DNA of 64,000 nt from CAVWXT01 sp963759115 (GCA_963759115.1 CAVWXT010000002.1:310001-374000); one strand, 5' to 3'. Shown: positions 37,786 to 48,730, numbered from the stretch's first letter. The notes: generated by a model from the letters alone, not told the origin. A program made the numbers and translations.

Positions 37786-38334
37786 TCATCCAGCAGGCCG
37801 AAGCCGATCGACGACTCGACGCGGGCCAAAACGCCCAGCGTGCGGCAGACAGAGGGCAGGAGAAATGCGGGCGACGACGTGTACGCGCCGCCGTTCACCG
37901 GCGCTGCGCGGCAACCTCACCAGCGTCAGCCAGAAATCCTCGATCGACTTGACCACTTGCATCAGTCCGGCGAAATCGACCGGCTTGACGATATAGCAAT
38001 TGGCGTGGAGGTCGTAGCTCCGGGCCACGTCCTTCTCGGCGCTGGAACTGGTCAGAACCACGACGGGGATCCTGCGCAGCTCGGGGTCGGGCTTGATCTC
38101 AGCGAGCACCTCGCGGCCGTCCTTGCGCGGCAAGTTCAAGTCCAACAGGATCAGATCGGGACGCGGGGCCACGGCGTACTTGCCTTGGCGGCGCAGGAAC
38201 TCCAGGGCCTCGACGCCGTCGTGGACGACGTGGACGTGGTTGGCGACTTTGGCCTCGTTGAGCGCCTCCATCGTCAGGAACACGTCGCCGTCATTGTCTT
38301 CGACCATCAGGATTTCAATCGGTGTCGGGTCCAT
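37786..38334 (-). CDS. Rcp1-like single-domain response regulator
   Basis: Receiver domain at residues 1-150: VEDNDGDVFLTMEALNEAKV (acid pocket), the phospho-acceptor Asp in LILLDLNLPRKDGREVL, VLTSSS with the switch Ser/Thr, and the lysine in CYIVKPVDF. No output domain, as in regulators paired with phytochrome-like kinases. The last 30 residues (SAGERRRVHVVAR onward) look unlike the family's usual short end (FWLTLVRLP), so a frame error near 37915 may have extended it. It starts eight bases after the stop of the large histidine kinase and is its likely phosphoryl acceptor. Confidence 0.9.
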   Translation of the reverse strand: MDPTPIEILMVEDNDGDVFLTMEALNEAKVANHVHVVHDGVEALEFLRRQGKYAVAPRPDLILLDLNLPRKDGREVLAEIKPDPELRRIPVVVLTSSSAEKDVARSYDLHANCYIVKPVDFAGLMQVVKSIEDFWLTLVRLPRSAGERRRVHVVARISPALCLPHAGRFGPRRVVDRLRPAG

Positions 38335-38341
38335 CGTGGCC

Positions 38342-41300
38342 TCAGATGGGAATGGTGAAGTAGAAGGTGGCCCCTTCGCCCGGTTGCGATTCCACCCAGA
38401 TCCGGCCGCCGTGGCGATCCACGATCTTCTTGCAGACCGCCAGGCCGATGCCCGTGCCCGGGTACTTTTGCCGGGTGTGCAGTCGCTGGAATATCAGGAA
38501 GATGCGCTCGCGAAACTCCGGATCGATGCCGATGCCGTTGTCGCGCACGGAGAACAGCCAATCGTCTCCTTTGCGGCTGGCGTCAACGTGGATCTTCGGC
38601 GGCGCGTCGCCGCGGAACTTTAGCGCGTTGCCGATCAGGTTCTGGAAGAGTTGCGCCAGTTGCGTGCCATCGGCCAGGAGGGTCGGCAGTTCGCCGTGCG
38701 TGATCTCGGCCGCCGTCTCCTCGATGCCGGCGTGGAGATTGCCCAGGGCGTGGCGGAGCGTCGCGCCCAGGTCGGTCGGGGCCCGCTCTCCACCGCGGGT
38801 GCCCACCCGCGAGTAGGCCAGCAGGTCGTTGATCAAGGTCTGCATCCGCATGGCGCCGTCGACGGCGTAGGCGATGTACTGGTCGGCGTCGGCGTCGAGC
38901 CGGCCGCCGTATTTCTTTTGCAGCAGTTGCACGAAGCCGGTCACCATCCGCAGCGGCTCCTGGAGGTCGTGCGAGGCGACGTAGGCGAATTGCCCCAGGT
39001 CCTCGTTGGAGCGACGCAGTTCTTCGGCCGTTTTCCGCTCGGCCTGCTCGGCTTGCTTGCGTTTGGTGATGTCATGCACCATTCCGATGGAGCGGACGAC
39101 GTGGCCGGAGTGGTCGCGGAGGTGTTCGCACCGTTCGAGCACGACGCGGACCTCGCCGGTGGTTTTCTGGACGACGCGGTGCTCGATCTCGTAAGCGTCG
39201 CGGTTGTCCCGTAGCGAGTCGGCATAGGCGGCGTCCACGGCTGCCCGATCGTCCGGATGCACGAGATCGAGGAATGCCTCGTAGGTCGCTTCGAACTCCT
39301 GCGGATGCAGCCCGAAGATGCGATACACCTCATCCGACCAGGACAGGCGATTGTTCACCACATCCAATTCCCAACCGCCGAGATGAGCGATTTCCTGTGC
39401 CCGGTTCAAGCGTCGCTCGCTCTCGCGCAACGCCTCTTCGGCGCGGAACTTCGCCAAGGCCACGGCCAACTGACCCGCCAGCCGCTCCCAGCGGGCGATG
39501 GCTTCGGCCGAAAACCGCCCCTTTCGCCGGTCGTTCAGTTGCAGCAGTCCCAAGCGATCCTCGCCCACGCCCAACGGCACCAGGGCCACCGACTCGTAGC
39601 CCTCGCCGTTGCAGCGGTTCCGCGTGCGGGACTGGCGATCCGCGTCGCTGGTGGTGGCCAGCAACTCCGTCGTACAGTTGGTCCAAAAACTGCCGTGGGC
39701 CGTGAAGAACGGCTTCGAGGGGTCGAACCGCCCGCAAATCACGTTGCCGCACATGCACTCGATGAGGGGATTGCCGGCACTGTCGCGGATTACGTCGCCG
39801 GCGCCGTCTGCGGCAAAGGCTGTTCTCCAACAGGACGAACTCCGCGGGGAACCCACGGGCTTCATAATAAGGATAATCGTCCCCTTCTTTCACGCGGATG
39901 CCGACGGCCTCGCAGCCGGATTGCTGCTGAAAGAAGGCAGCCGCCGCCCGGATCAAGTCTTGGGCGTCCGTGCTCTCATTGACGAGTTGCAGGAACTCGG
40001 CGGTGATTTCGCGCTCCTGTTGGGCCCGTCGCCGCTCGGTGATGTCCATGCCGTAGACGCGGAACCGCTCGGTTTGCTCCACGTAGTGGATCATCTGCTG
40101 ATACCAGCGATCGCCGACGGCCACGTCGCGGGTGATTCGCTTCGCCTCGCTCGAAAGCAACTCGCCAACGACCGCGTCCCAACCCGCCAACCACGGATGG
40201 TCCGCCGGCCGCTCCCGCAAATCGGGAAAGAGCCCCTCGGCGGCCGGATTGAGGAAATGAACGTGCCCCTCCAGGTCCGCTTCGACGATGGGATTGGGGT
40301 TGAGTTTGGGGAAAGTGGCCAGCCGGACCGCCTCCTCTTCCGCCCGCTTCCGCGCGGTGATGTTGTTCATGGCCAGGATAACGTGCCGCTTGCCGTCCAA
40401 CTCCAGCGGATCGGCGCTGACCTCCAGCCACAAGCGGGTTTCGTTGCCATTGACCGAGAGGATGGCCTCGGTCTCCACGTCGTGGAGCGGCTGCCCGGTG
40501 TGTAAGACCGATTCGAAGGTGTGGCGAATGCGGCAGGTATTGCAGTGGGGCGTCCGTCCGCAGCCGGTCGGATCGCCCAGGGCATGGACGCAGCCCAAGA
40601 GGTCGCCCGGTTGCTCGTCGCTGGTCGCGGTAAGCCCTCTTCCCACCCATCGCGGAACCGTGTCGTTAACCCGCTTGACGACGCCCTCCTCGTCGATTAC
40701 CAACATGCCGACGTTGACCACGTCGAAGACGGCCTGGAGATTGGCCCGCTCTTTGGCCACGGTTTCTTCGGCCGCTATACGAGGGCTGATGTCTTGCACC
40801 AGCCAGCGCCACGCGTCCTGTCCCTCGGGCGCGGCCGACACCGTCAACAGGGCATCGAAGACTTGCCCATCGGCCCGCCGGAGTTGCGTCTCCCACTCCC
40901 GCCGCGCACCGCTGGCGATCGACTGGTCGAACTCCTGCCAGAAGGCCAGGTTGTGGTCCACGGCCACGAAATCCGTCAGCGAGGCGTGTCGAATCCGTTG
41001 GGCCGGCGCCCCCAGCAGCCGCGCCGCGGCCTCATTGGCCTGCTGGATCGTGCCGCGACCATCGGTCACCAGATACCCGCCGGGCGCAAACTCAAACAGG
41101 CTCTCATAGCGGCGCTGCTCGACGTCCACCGCGTGCCGGGCCTCGATGAGCTCCTGGTTCTGCGCCAGCAGTTCCTCCTCCGCCGTGCGCGTCTCCTCAA
41201 GCTGGCGCTGCAGCGCCTCTTCGGCCTGCGTGCGCTGGCTAACTTCCTGTCGCAATTCGGCAGTGGCCTGTTCCGCCCGCTGGCGGGCGGCCACCGCATC

Positions 41301-42200
41301 GTCCATCAGATTCAGCGCGGCGGTGCGGGACTCGGCCAACGTGGCGTTGGCGGCCTGCAACTCGGCGTTGAACTGGCGCAGATGCTCTGCGTGCGTGCGC
41401 GCGGCCTTCTCGGCGCGGCGGCGCTCGCTGATGTCGGTGAGGAAGGAGTAGTAGTATTCGGGTTTGCCCTCGGCGTCGCGCACGAGGTGGACCAGCAGTT
41501 CGATGGGCACGCGCGAGCCGTCCTTGCGGAGGAATTCCTTTTCATAGCGGACGGGCTGGCCGGTGCGGTGAAGTTCGTCGAGCTTTTGTTTTTCCATCTC
41601 CCGCCACTCCGGCGGCGTGAGCGTGGCGGACCAATCGAGGGCGCGCAGTTCGGCGGCGGTGTAGCCGGTGAGTTGTTCGAAGGCGCGATTGAGACGGCCC
41701 AGCCGCCCGTCGGGGAAGCCCACGGCGAATGCCTCGTCGGCGTGTTCAAGGAGAGTGGCCAGGAGTTCATTTTCCTGGCGGGTTTCGCGCAGCGCCGTTT
41801 CTCGGTCGTAAGCCGCCGCCTTGTCCCGCCTGCGCCGGTAAAGGTCGGCCACCACGCTCATCAACAGGCCCATGCCGGTGAAAATCGCCAGCGCCAAGCG
41901 GTCCACGGGCGATGCGATGGCGAACTGTCTGACCGGTGGCAGAATCCAGTAGCACACCACCAAGCCTGCCAATGTGGTAGTCAGCAAGCCCGGCCCGACG
42001 CCGGCCAGCAACGCCACCACCATCACCGCCGGGTAGAAGGTGATGTAGGCGGGCAATGCGTCGCCGACCCAGGCCGTCAGCGCCTCCCGCAACTCCATCG
42101 CCGCCGCCACCGCCGCCACCGCCAGGCCGTAGCGCAACGCCCACCCCAGCGGCGTCTGCTGCCGAAGGCCCGCCAGCAACTCGCCATTTTCCGTTCTCAT
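38342..42200 (-). CDS. Large membrane histidine kinase with several PAS domains and a GAF domain, frameshifted
   Basis: About 1285 residues when the two frames are joined near 39820. Order: about four membrane helices of the KdpD-like DUF4118 type (ALPAYITFYPAVMVVALLAG; LALAIFTGMGLLMSVV); PAS (LNRAFEQLTGYTAAELRALD); a coiled coil; PAS (GGYLVTDGRGTIQQANEAAA); a PAS with a Cys cluster (CVHALG, CGRTPHCNTC); PAS; a GAF domain with IECMCGNVICGRF; PAS (RIFGLHPQEFEAT); the dimerisation His in VASHDLQEPLRMV; and the ATP-binding lid NLIGNALKFRG, DNGIGIDPEFRERIF and GTGIGLAVCKKIV. The Cys-rich PAS and GAF sections suggest redox or metal input. Its ATG overlaps the stop of the upstream PAS protein (ATGA), and the response regulator follows immediately. 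Confidence 0.9.
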
Positions 42201-43207
42201 GGCTGCTCCTTCTCGAAGTCGAGCGAATAGCGCGGCGGCTGCCCGCTTGAGCGGCAGACTTCGTTGACTTCCTGCTTCAGTTCAACCATCCGCAGTTCGC
42301 GCCCGACAGCCGCGCGATTGAAGCGGCTCAGTTCCTCGTTGCGGGCGCTGAGTTCCGCGGTGCGTTCGGCCACGTGCTGCTCCAGCGTTTCGTTGAGTTG
42401 CCTGAGCGCCGTTTCGGCCTGCTTGCGCTTCGTGATGTCGATGCCCATCTCCATAATCAGCGGCGAGCCGTTGGTGTCGGTGAAGGGGAAGTCGAAGATG
42501 TCGTAGTTGCGGCCGTCGGGCCCGGTCCACTCCCAGTGATGCGGCGCGTCGGTCTTCAAGACCTTGTAGGTTTCGCAATTCTCGCACGGCTCGGTGCGAT
42601 GGAACAGATATTCGTAGCAGCGGCGGCCCTCCGACTTGCCAAAACGCTCCTCGAAGAAGCGGTTGGCGAACGGCACGTGGTAGTCGGGCGACAACAGCAC
42701 CAGGTAGGCCGGCAACTGGTCCAGCACCTTGTGGAACCGCTGCTGTTCGGCCCCCAGCAGTTGCGTGGTGTTCTGCAGTTCCGCCGTCCGCCCCTGAACC
42801 CGAGTCTCCAATTCGTCATACGCTGTTCGCAGCGACTCCTCGGCCCTTTCGCGACCAACGATCTGCTTCGCCAAACCGCTCCGCGACACCACGATGCCGG
42901 CGAGGCCGACCAGCCACAAGGAAAGGTGGGCCAGCCAGATTCCCGCCAAATGTTGTCTCCCAATGGCCTGCAACGCCGCCATCGGCACCGAAACGCTGAT
43001 TCCTCCCCGGATGTCTCCCTCAGTGACCTCGGCACTGTTGCGGGCGATCTTAGCGTTGGTCTCTCTCTCCTCGTGAACGTTCCACAGCAGGGAGGCCGCG
43101 ACGCAGCCCGTCCACAACAGCGTCAGGAACCAGGACTGGTATCGCAATCGTTCATAGAGATTCTGGCTTATCTCGGGGACTTCCGTCGCGGACTGATTGC
43201 TGGCCAT
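42197..43207 (-). CDS. Membrane PAS-domain signalling protein with truncated DUF3365 sensor
   Basis: About 336 residues starting at ATG 43207, which has a strong AGGAGGT four bases upstream; the longer ORF to 43339 is not needed. Two membrane helices (SWFLTLLWTGCVAASLLW and LSLWLVGLAGIVVS) flank a very short periplasmic segment that ends EGDIRGGISVSVP, the last strand of DUF3365-type sensor domains. The rest of that domain, including the usual CxxCH, is absent. A coiled coil leads to a PAS domain with a CYEY...CENC pair and PAC motif GIDITKRKQAE, followed by a final coiled coil. There is no kinase domain. It probably feeds the histidine kinase it overlaps. Confidence 0.85.
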   Translation of the reverse strand: MASNQSATEVPEISQNLYERLRYQSWFLTLLWTGCVAASLLWNVHEERETNAKIARNSAEVTEGDIRGGISVSVPMAALQAIGRQHLAGIWLAHLSLWLVGLAGIVVSRSGLAKQIVGRERAEESLRTAYDELETRVQGRTAELQNTTQLLGAEQQRFHKVLDQLPAYLVLLSPDYHVPFANRFFEERFGKSEGRRCYEYLFHRTEPCENCETYKVLKTDAPHHWEWTGPDGRNYDIFDFPFTDTNGSPLIMEMGIDITKRKQAETALRQLNETLEQHVAERTAELSARNEELSRFNRAAVGRELRMVELKQEVNEVCRSSGQPPRYSLDFEKEQP

Positions 43208-43601
43208 AAGACCTCCTGAACTGAAAGGCGCCGGCAAGTGCTTTCCCTGTTGGCGTCGTGCGGCACGATTGCCGTCATCACGTCGGTCCCCGGGCGAGAA
43301 TAAGGAGAAAGCCCGTTTTGAGTGGCGCATCCCTGCCATGTCAAAGTATCCATTCTATTCCACCACATCGGGTTACGCGAGCGATCAGGAGAATCCTTAC
43401 CCATTAGGAATTATCGCTGTTCATCTGTTGTGGGGGAACGGGAATACGAGTCGATCGGGGCGGCACAGCTTGTGGTACCAAGGGCGTGATCGATCCGGCG
43501 CACACGCCCTGCGGTGCGCTCAGGGACGCGCCACTCTTGGGAGCGCGCCATCTGTTGCGACGCCTCCAGGGCCGATCAATTCTCAAGGAAAAGGGTTGTG
43601 T
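43208..43601. other. Intergenic region between the PAS operon and the group II intron
   Basis: About 390 bp without a supported gene on either strand. It should hold the promoter of the PAS/kinase operon (minus strand). A GTGCGC-rich stretch near 43495-43555 has partial dyads but no clear function. Confidence 0.4.
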
Positions 43602-43662
43602 GAGGCGACTCCTGTCGCCGATTTGTGGCTGGTTTCGGACAATCGGCGACAGGAGTCGCCTC
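43602..43662. terminator. Perfect 21-bp inverted repeat, terminator-like, target of the intron
   Basis: Arms at 43602-43622 and 43642-43662 are exact reverse complements (core GGCGACTCCTGTCGCC) around a 19-base loop. It forms a strong hairpin directly before the intron's 5' end, which is the target type used by bacterial class C group II introns. It could also end transcription in either direction. Confidence 0.8.
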
Positions 43663-44367
43663 CTAGTGCGCTTGTGAGTGTATCGAATCAGCAAGGTGCA
43701 AGTCCTTGTCGAAATTGGGTTTGAACTTCGTAACCGAAAGTAACTGCGTCCTCGTGAGAGGGGGTGGAGAGCAACTGAAGGTGAACGGCTGGTCCGCAGG
43801 ATGACGAACTCGATTCGGCCGGTTGTCGTGGCGAGCCTGCTAGGAAAAGGCGAAGCCCAAGTGACGCTGTGGTCCTCGCAAGGGATGCGGTCGGCAGACC
43901 GCGCGGTAAGCTCCGGGGGGAAACCAAACCAAGCCCCAGAGGCGGCAACAGGTGGTTGGAGGCGGAACGGTCGGAAGGTTTGATACATGAAGCAAGGAGA
44001 CCTGGGCGGGTACAAGGACGAAGTTCATTGTCCCTGATAAGGATACGAAGAATCGACCGCCCAGGAGTCAGAGCGTCCATACGAGCGAGGAAGCGGGGCA
44101 ATGCCCGTCGAGCAAAGGGACGCAGGAAAGTGGATGAAACATGACGCACGGCCAAAACCACACCGTACCGCGAGTGTCGGCAACGACTAGCCACGACGGA
44201 CTGCGTCAGGCACACGTAACTTGGCTCAGATTGGCCGCACCGTCGATGTTGCATGTTGGTGGCCTTCCCGTGAAGGTCAGGGCCTTTCGCTTCTGCCGAT
44301 CCCGAGAAGGAACCTTGTTTCCTTCCCGCGCTCGGTTCACCAATCCTCTACGAGGTAACACCACTAA

Positions 44368-45712
44368 GGACCGGCGAATCAATAACTGTCGGGATTATTG
44401 GGGTTTGGCGACGTAGTTCCATTTTGGCAGCAAGTCGTCAAAGAGAATGGTCATGGCGGCTTTGAAGCTGTCGGCGACCTTGCGACCGGTTTCATAGATG
44501 CGGTGGATAACATTGACTGTCGTTTGCAGGCCGGTGGTGGTCGAGGCTTTGCGCATCAGGCGGACCACGGTGTCGAGCGTGTCGAACAGCATTCCTTGGC
44601 AGGCGCGACCGACATGGGGAAAGAAACGGCGTTCAATCGGGTTGAACTTCGAGCAATAGCTTGGGTAGTGGGCCACTCGGATTTCTACTCCCAATTCGTT
44701 GACGAGGTGTTGCAAGTCCTGTTTGAAAAGATACTGAGCCGCCGAATTGCTTCCGCCACAGTCGCACAACAAGAGGATGGACTTGGCGTGCGGGTAGCAT
44801 CGTTGGCCGATACGGTTCCAGTACCAGCGGAAGCTGTCGCACGCGAATTGGCTCGTGTCGTGGCTCAGGCCGATGTTGAGATGGCCGCGATTGCGAAGGA
44901 GGTCGTAGATGCCGTGCGGAATAATGACGCCGGTAGCCCAACTGGGAAAGTCGTGGTCGAACGCCCGGAAGGCCTGCTGGGTCCACACGCGGCCCTCCCG
45001 AAAGAGTTGCCCGAGATGTTCTTTTGCCTTGGTATCGAGGGAAAACACGGGGTCGCCCGCCGCCAAGTACTTGGCCTTCAGTTCGGCGATGCGGAGGAAC
45101 TGGGCATCCCGATCAGGGCTGTGTCCGCCTGCCAAAACCTTGGCGATCTTGTGTCGCCCCAACTTCTGCTCTTTCATCCAGTCTCGCACGACCGGTGGAC
45201 TGACGGGAGTTCCCATGTCCGTCACGGTGTCCGCGAGTTGCCGCGACGAGAGGTCCGTCCACAGCACGCCGGCGTCATCGGGATTGCCCGCTGTGCGGAC
45301 TTCCAGCACCGACTTCAAGTTCTCCACAAGTTCGGGCTGGGTCTCGACCATTTTTTTTTCGCCCGCCGCCAATTCGTCGCACTCGTCCCGCTGCCGGATC
45401 GTGTGGCAACTCGTCCAACTCGGCCAGTCCGCGTTCAATGGTTCGCTGCGAGCATCCGAACACCTCGGCCACATACTCGATCCCGCCATGCCCCAGCCGC
45501 CGAGCCTCGACGGCAGCATACCGTCGTCCATCTTTCTCGGACAACGTTTGATAAAAGGCCCGAACCTGTTCCACCACTTCCGGATCGTACTGCAACTGAA
45601 ATACGAAGGCCATCCTTGGCTCCATTCAAAAGGACCATGAGAAACTCCATACACTAGCCCCCAGTCTATCAGATATGCCACAAAACTCCGACACCTATTG
45701 ATTCGCCGGTCC
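44368..45712 (-). mobile_element. ISAzo13-like insertion sequence inside the intron
   Basis: A 1345-bp element bounded by inverted repeats. Both ends begin GGACCGGCGAATCAATA (17 identical bases) and agree again at TGTCGG. TAA is present on both sides (44365-44367 and 45713-45715), consistent with a 3-bp target duplication. It contains one transposase gene in two frames. The clean boundaries suggest a recent insertion. Confidence 0.92.
44395..45625 (-). CDS. ISAzo13-family transposase, two frames joined at an A9 run
   Basis: About 410 residues. The first frame (MEPRMAFVFQLQYDPEVVEQ, then a helix-turn-helix with GGIEYVAEVFGCSQRTIERG) ends at VRRIGGGRKK. The second frame takes up at KKMVETQPELVENL and carries the DDE core: VFSLDTKAKEHLG, LLCDCGGSN with the second Asp, and FNPIERRFFPHVG with the Glu. 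The switch falls exactly on nine adenines (minus strand; T9 at 45351-45359), so transcriptional slippage or programmed frameshifting is possible, though a homopolymer error is the simpler alternative. The stop is at 44395, close to the left inverted repeat. Confidence 0.9.
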
Positions 45713-45879
45713 TAACCGGAGAGCCGGATGCGGGAAATCCGCCAGTCCGGTTCGGAGGGAGGGGAGGCCGGGAACTTAACCGGCCTTCCCTACCCCTATC
45801 AGTGAAGAACTGATCCACCCTGGCGACGCCTTAGGCTCCCTTGCCTTCCCGTGCCCCGCGGGGATAGGATTGGAAAGCC

Positions 45880-48730
45880 ATGTGGACTGCCGTGTGTCGA
45901 ATGTTGGCTGTCGCGCTGATCGTTGGGGCGGCCGCGCCCCGGGACGCCGTGGTGCGCGCCGACGAGGCCGACGACCAGTTCGCCGTGGCGGCCGGCCACT
46001 ATGATCGCCAGCGCTGGAAGCTCGCCGTCGAGGAATTTCAGACGTTCCTCCAGAAATACCCCAACGACGGTCGGGCCAGCAAGTCTCTCTTCTTCATAGG
46101 CGAGGCCCTGCTGCAACTGAACCAACTCGACGACGCCCAACGGAACTTCCGCGCCTGCGTCGAGCGCAATCCAGAAGGCGAGTTCTCGAAGCAAGCCCTG
46201 TTCCGATCCGGCGAAGCGGCCTACCTGTCGGGCAAGTTGGACGTGGCCAAGCCGGACCTGGCGAGCTTCCTGGCGAAGTACCCCGATGATCGGCTGAACG
46301 CCTACGTGTTGCTTTACTTGGGCGAGATGGCACTGACCCAAAACGACGCCGCGGCGGCGGCCGGCTATTTTCGGGATGGGCTGAAGCGTTTCCCGGAGGG
46401 GAAGCTGCAAGATGACTGCCGCGTGGGACTCGCCCGCGCCCTGGAAAAACAGAACCAACTAGAGGAGGCCGAGCGGTTGTATCTGGCCGTGGCGGGCAAG
46501 CCGGGCAGTCCCATGGCCGACGCCGCCCAATTCCATCTGGGCGCCCTGCAATACGCCGCCGGCCGCTACGACCAGGCGGCGGAGAGTTTCCTGGTCTTCA
46601 AGGATCGGTGGCCGACCAGTCCCTGGCAGCCCAATGCACGCTTGGGGTATGGCTTGGCGGCGCTCAAGCTCAACCGGCCGGCCGACGCGGCCCACCAGTT
46701 CGACGTCGTGTTGGCGACCAATTCCGCTGGCGACGAGTTGCTGCAGCAGGCCATCCGCGGCAAGGTCCAGGCGGCGCTGCTCATGAAGGATTACGCCACG
46801 CTCGAACGCGAGGCGGCCCAGCTCGAAACGCGGTTTCCCAACAGCGCCGCCAAGAGCGACGTGCAGCGAATGCTGCGCCCGGTCGCTCGTGGAACGCCAG
46901 GAATTCACCCGGGCTGTCGCCCTGTTGGAACCTGGGGTGGGATTGTCCCCTCTCCCAAAGGGAGAGGGGACCGCGCAAGAGGACCTGGAAAACCGCTATC
47001 TGTTGGCCGTGAGCTACGAGGGGCTGAAACGCTACGGCGAGGCCCTGGCGACCGTTCGGCCGGTCGTCGATGCGGCCGGCGGACAACTGAAATCGGACGC
47101 CCAACTGTCCTGCGGATCGCTGCTGCTGGCGCTGAAAAAATATGCCGACGCCATCGGACCGCTAGAAGCCTTCCTGGCCAGCAAACCCACGGGCGACGCC
47201 GCTGTGAAGGCCGCCGGCGAGCTTGCGATATGTTATGCCCGCCGTGGCCAACTCGACAAAGCGAAGCGTCTTTATGTCGAGTTGACCGAGAAGCACCCCC
47301 AGCACCCGCTGATTGCCCCCACGACCGAGCAGCTTGCCGAAGCGGCCTACGACGCCAATGATGCGGCGTGGTCGGCGGAACTGTCGGGCCGATTGGCGGC
47401 GGCCGGTGATTCGGCCCAATACGAACTGAAAGGGAAGATGGGGCTCGGCTGGAGCCAGTTCAAGGCCGGCAAGTTGCCCGAGGCCGCCGCCACGTTCGGC
47501 GAGGTGCTCGACAAAAATCCCCCTGCGGCGATGGCGGCCGAAGCGGCATTGGTCCGCGGCCGGATTCTCGATCAACTTGGCCAAAGCGAGCCGGCCTTGG
47601 GCATGTATGACCTGGTGATCGACAAGCATCCCGCCAGCCCGCAGCACGTCGATGCCCTGCTGGCCGCTGCCCAGTTGCAGGTCAAGCTGAGGCAGAACCA
47701 ACAGGCAGCGGCGTTCTACGAGCGGCTCGCCGAGGAATATCCCCAATTCCCCAAACTCGACACCGTGCTCTACGAGTGGGCGTGGGCAACGCAGGAATTG
47801 GGCAAGGCGGAAGACGCCGATCGCCTCTTCGAGCGCCTACGCAAAGAGCATCCGCAAAGCCGCTTCTGGGCCGATGCCACGTATCGCCTGGCGCAGCGGG
47901 CCTTCGACGCGAAGGACTATGGCCGTGCCAACGAGTTGCTCCACAAAGTACTGGAGAATAAGGCCGCAGCCGGCAGTCGCGCCGAGCCGGTCGCCCCGCA
48001 GGTCCGCGAGTACGCGATGTTTCTCCGCGGCCAGGTTGCCGTGGCGAAGGCCGATTGGCCGAAGGTGCGCGAGGCGTTCGAGGGGCTGGTCCGTGAGTTT
48101 CCCGAAAGCCGGCGGCGGCTGGCCGCTGAGTTCTGGATCGCCGAGGCGTTCTATCAGCAGGCCGACTACGCGGCTGCCGGTTCCCGTCTGGAGCGGCTCG
48201 TCGGTCAGATCGAGGGCAAACACGAGCCGTGGATGGCCACAATCTTGCTCCGCCGTGCCCAATTGCTGGTGCAGCAGAACCAGTGGGACGAGGCCCAGGC
48301 GATGGCCGCCAAGATCGAGGCGGATTTTCCGAACTTTCAGCAGCAGTACGAGGTGGATTACGTGTTGGGCCGCTGTTTGGCCAATAAGGCCGACTTTGAG
48401 GGGGCTCGCCAGGCATACCAAAAGGTGATCCATTCTTCGGCGGGCGCGAAGACCGAGACGGCCGCTTTGGCCCAATGGCGGATCGGTGAGACCTTCTTCC
48501 ACCAAAAGAACTACCCAGCCGCCTATCGGGAGTACCTCAAAGTGGAGATTCTCTACGCGTATCCCACCTGGCAGGCGGGAGCCCTGTTGCAGGCCGGCAA
48601 GTGCCAGGAGAGGCTCGGCGACCCCAAGCAGGCCATCGAACTTTACGATCGCCTTCTCAAGGATTTTCCCAGCACGTCCTTTGCCGAGGAGGCCAACCAA
48701 CGGCGAACTGCCCTGAAAAAGGTGCCCTGA
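45880..48730 (+). CDS. Large exported TPR protein, frameshifted
   Basis: About 950 residues with a signal peptide (RMLAVALIVGAAAP), followed throughout by TPR units of the YbgF/BamD type, for example ALEEAERLY-like, VEEFQTFLQKYPNDGRASKS, FFIGEALLQLNQLDDAQRNF, YRQAL-like and FERLRKEHPQSRFWADATYR. The frames meet near 46885. An in-frame palindromic repeat at 46945 adds the peptide SPLPKGEGT between two TPR blocks. Periplasmic, probably a scaffold. It lies upstream of exbB, exbD and the toroid protein on the same strand, so it may serve the same envelope system. Confidence 0.86.
46945..46971 (+). repeat. REP-like palindrome inserted in frame in the TPR gene
   Basis: GTCCCCTCTCCC-AAA-GGGAGAGGGGAC, a perfect 12-bp inverted repeat. 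It is read as LSPLPKGEGT within the TPR protein. The first 12 bases are identical to the arm of the element in the NRPS A domain (8796), and the peptide is in the same relative frame. Confidence 0.85.

Larger units (their letters stand above)
43666..45799 (+). mobile_element. Group II intron (class C-like), ORF-less, interrupted by an IS
   Basis: The 5' end reads GTGCG, the group II consensus, three bases after a terminator-like hairpin. The upstream half has typical domain I motifs (GGTGCAAGTCC, GGAGAGCAACTGAAGG) and ends with GAAGCGGGGCAATGCCCGT and GAGCAAAGGGACGCAGG, which I know from just before the intron ORF. After the IS, domain V is seen at 45721-45754 (GAGCCGGATGCGG...CCAGTCCGGTTCG), followed by a domain VI-like hairpin (GGCCGGGAACTTAACCGGCC) with candidate branch adenosines, and an AT 3' end at about 45799. 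Without the IS the intron is about 790 bases. No reverse transcriptase can be read in the remaining domain IV (44140-44364). It is probably immobile by itself. Confidence 0.85.

Noticed and set aside
43801..44144. Short ORFs within the group II intron 5' half
   Set aside because: They coincide with conserved intron RNA segments and have no protein features.
44140..44364. Possible reverse transcriptase remnant in intron domain IV
   Set aside because: The 75-codon frame has no RT motif such as YADD and no resemblance I can support.
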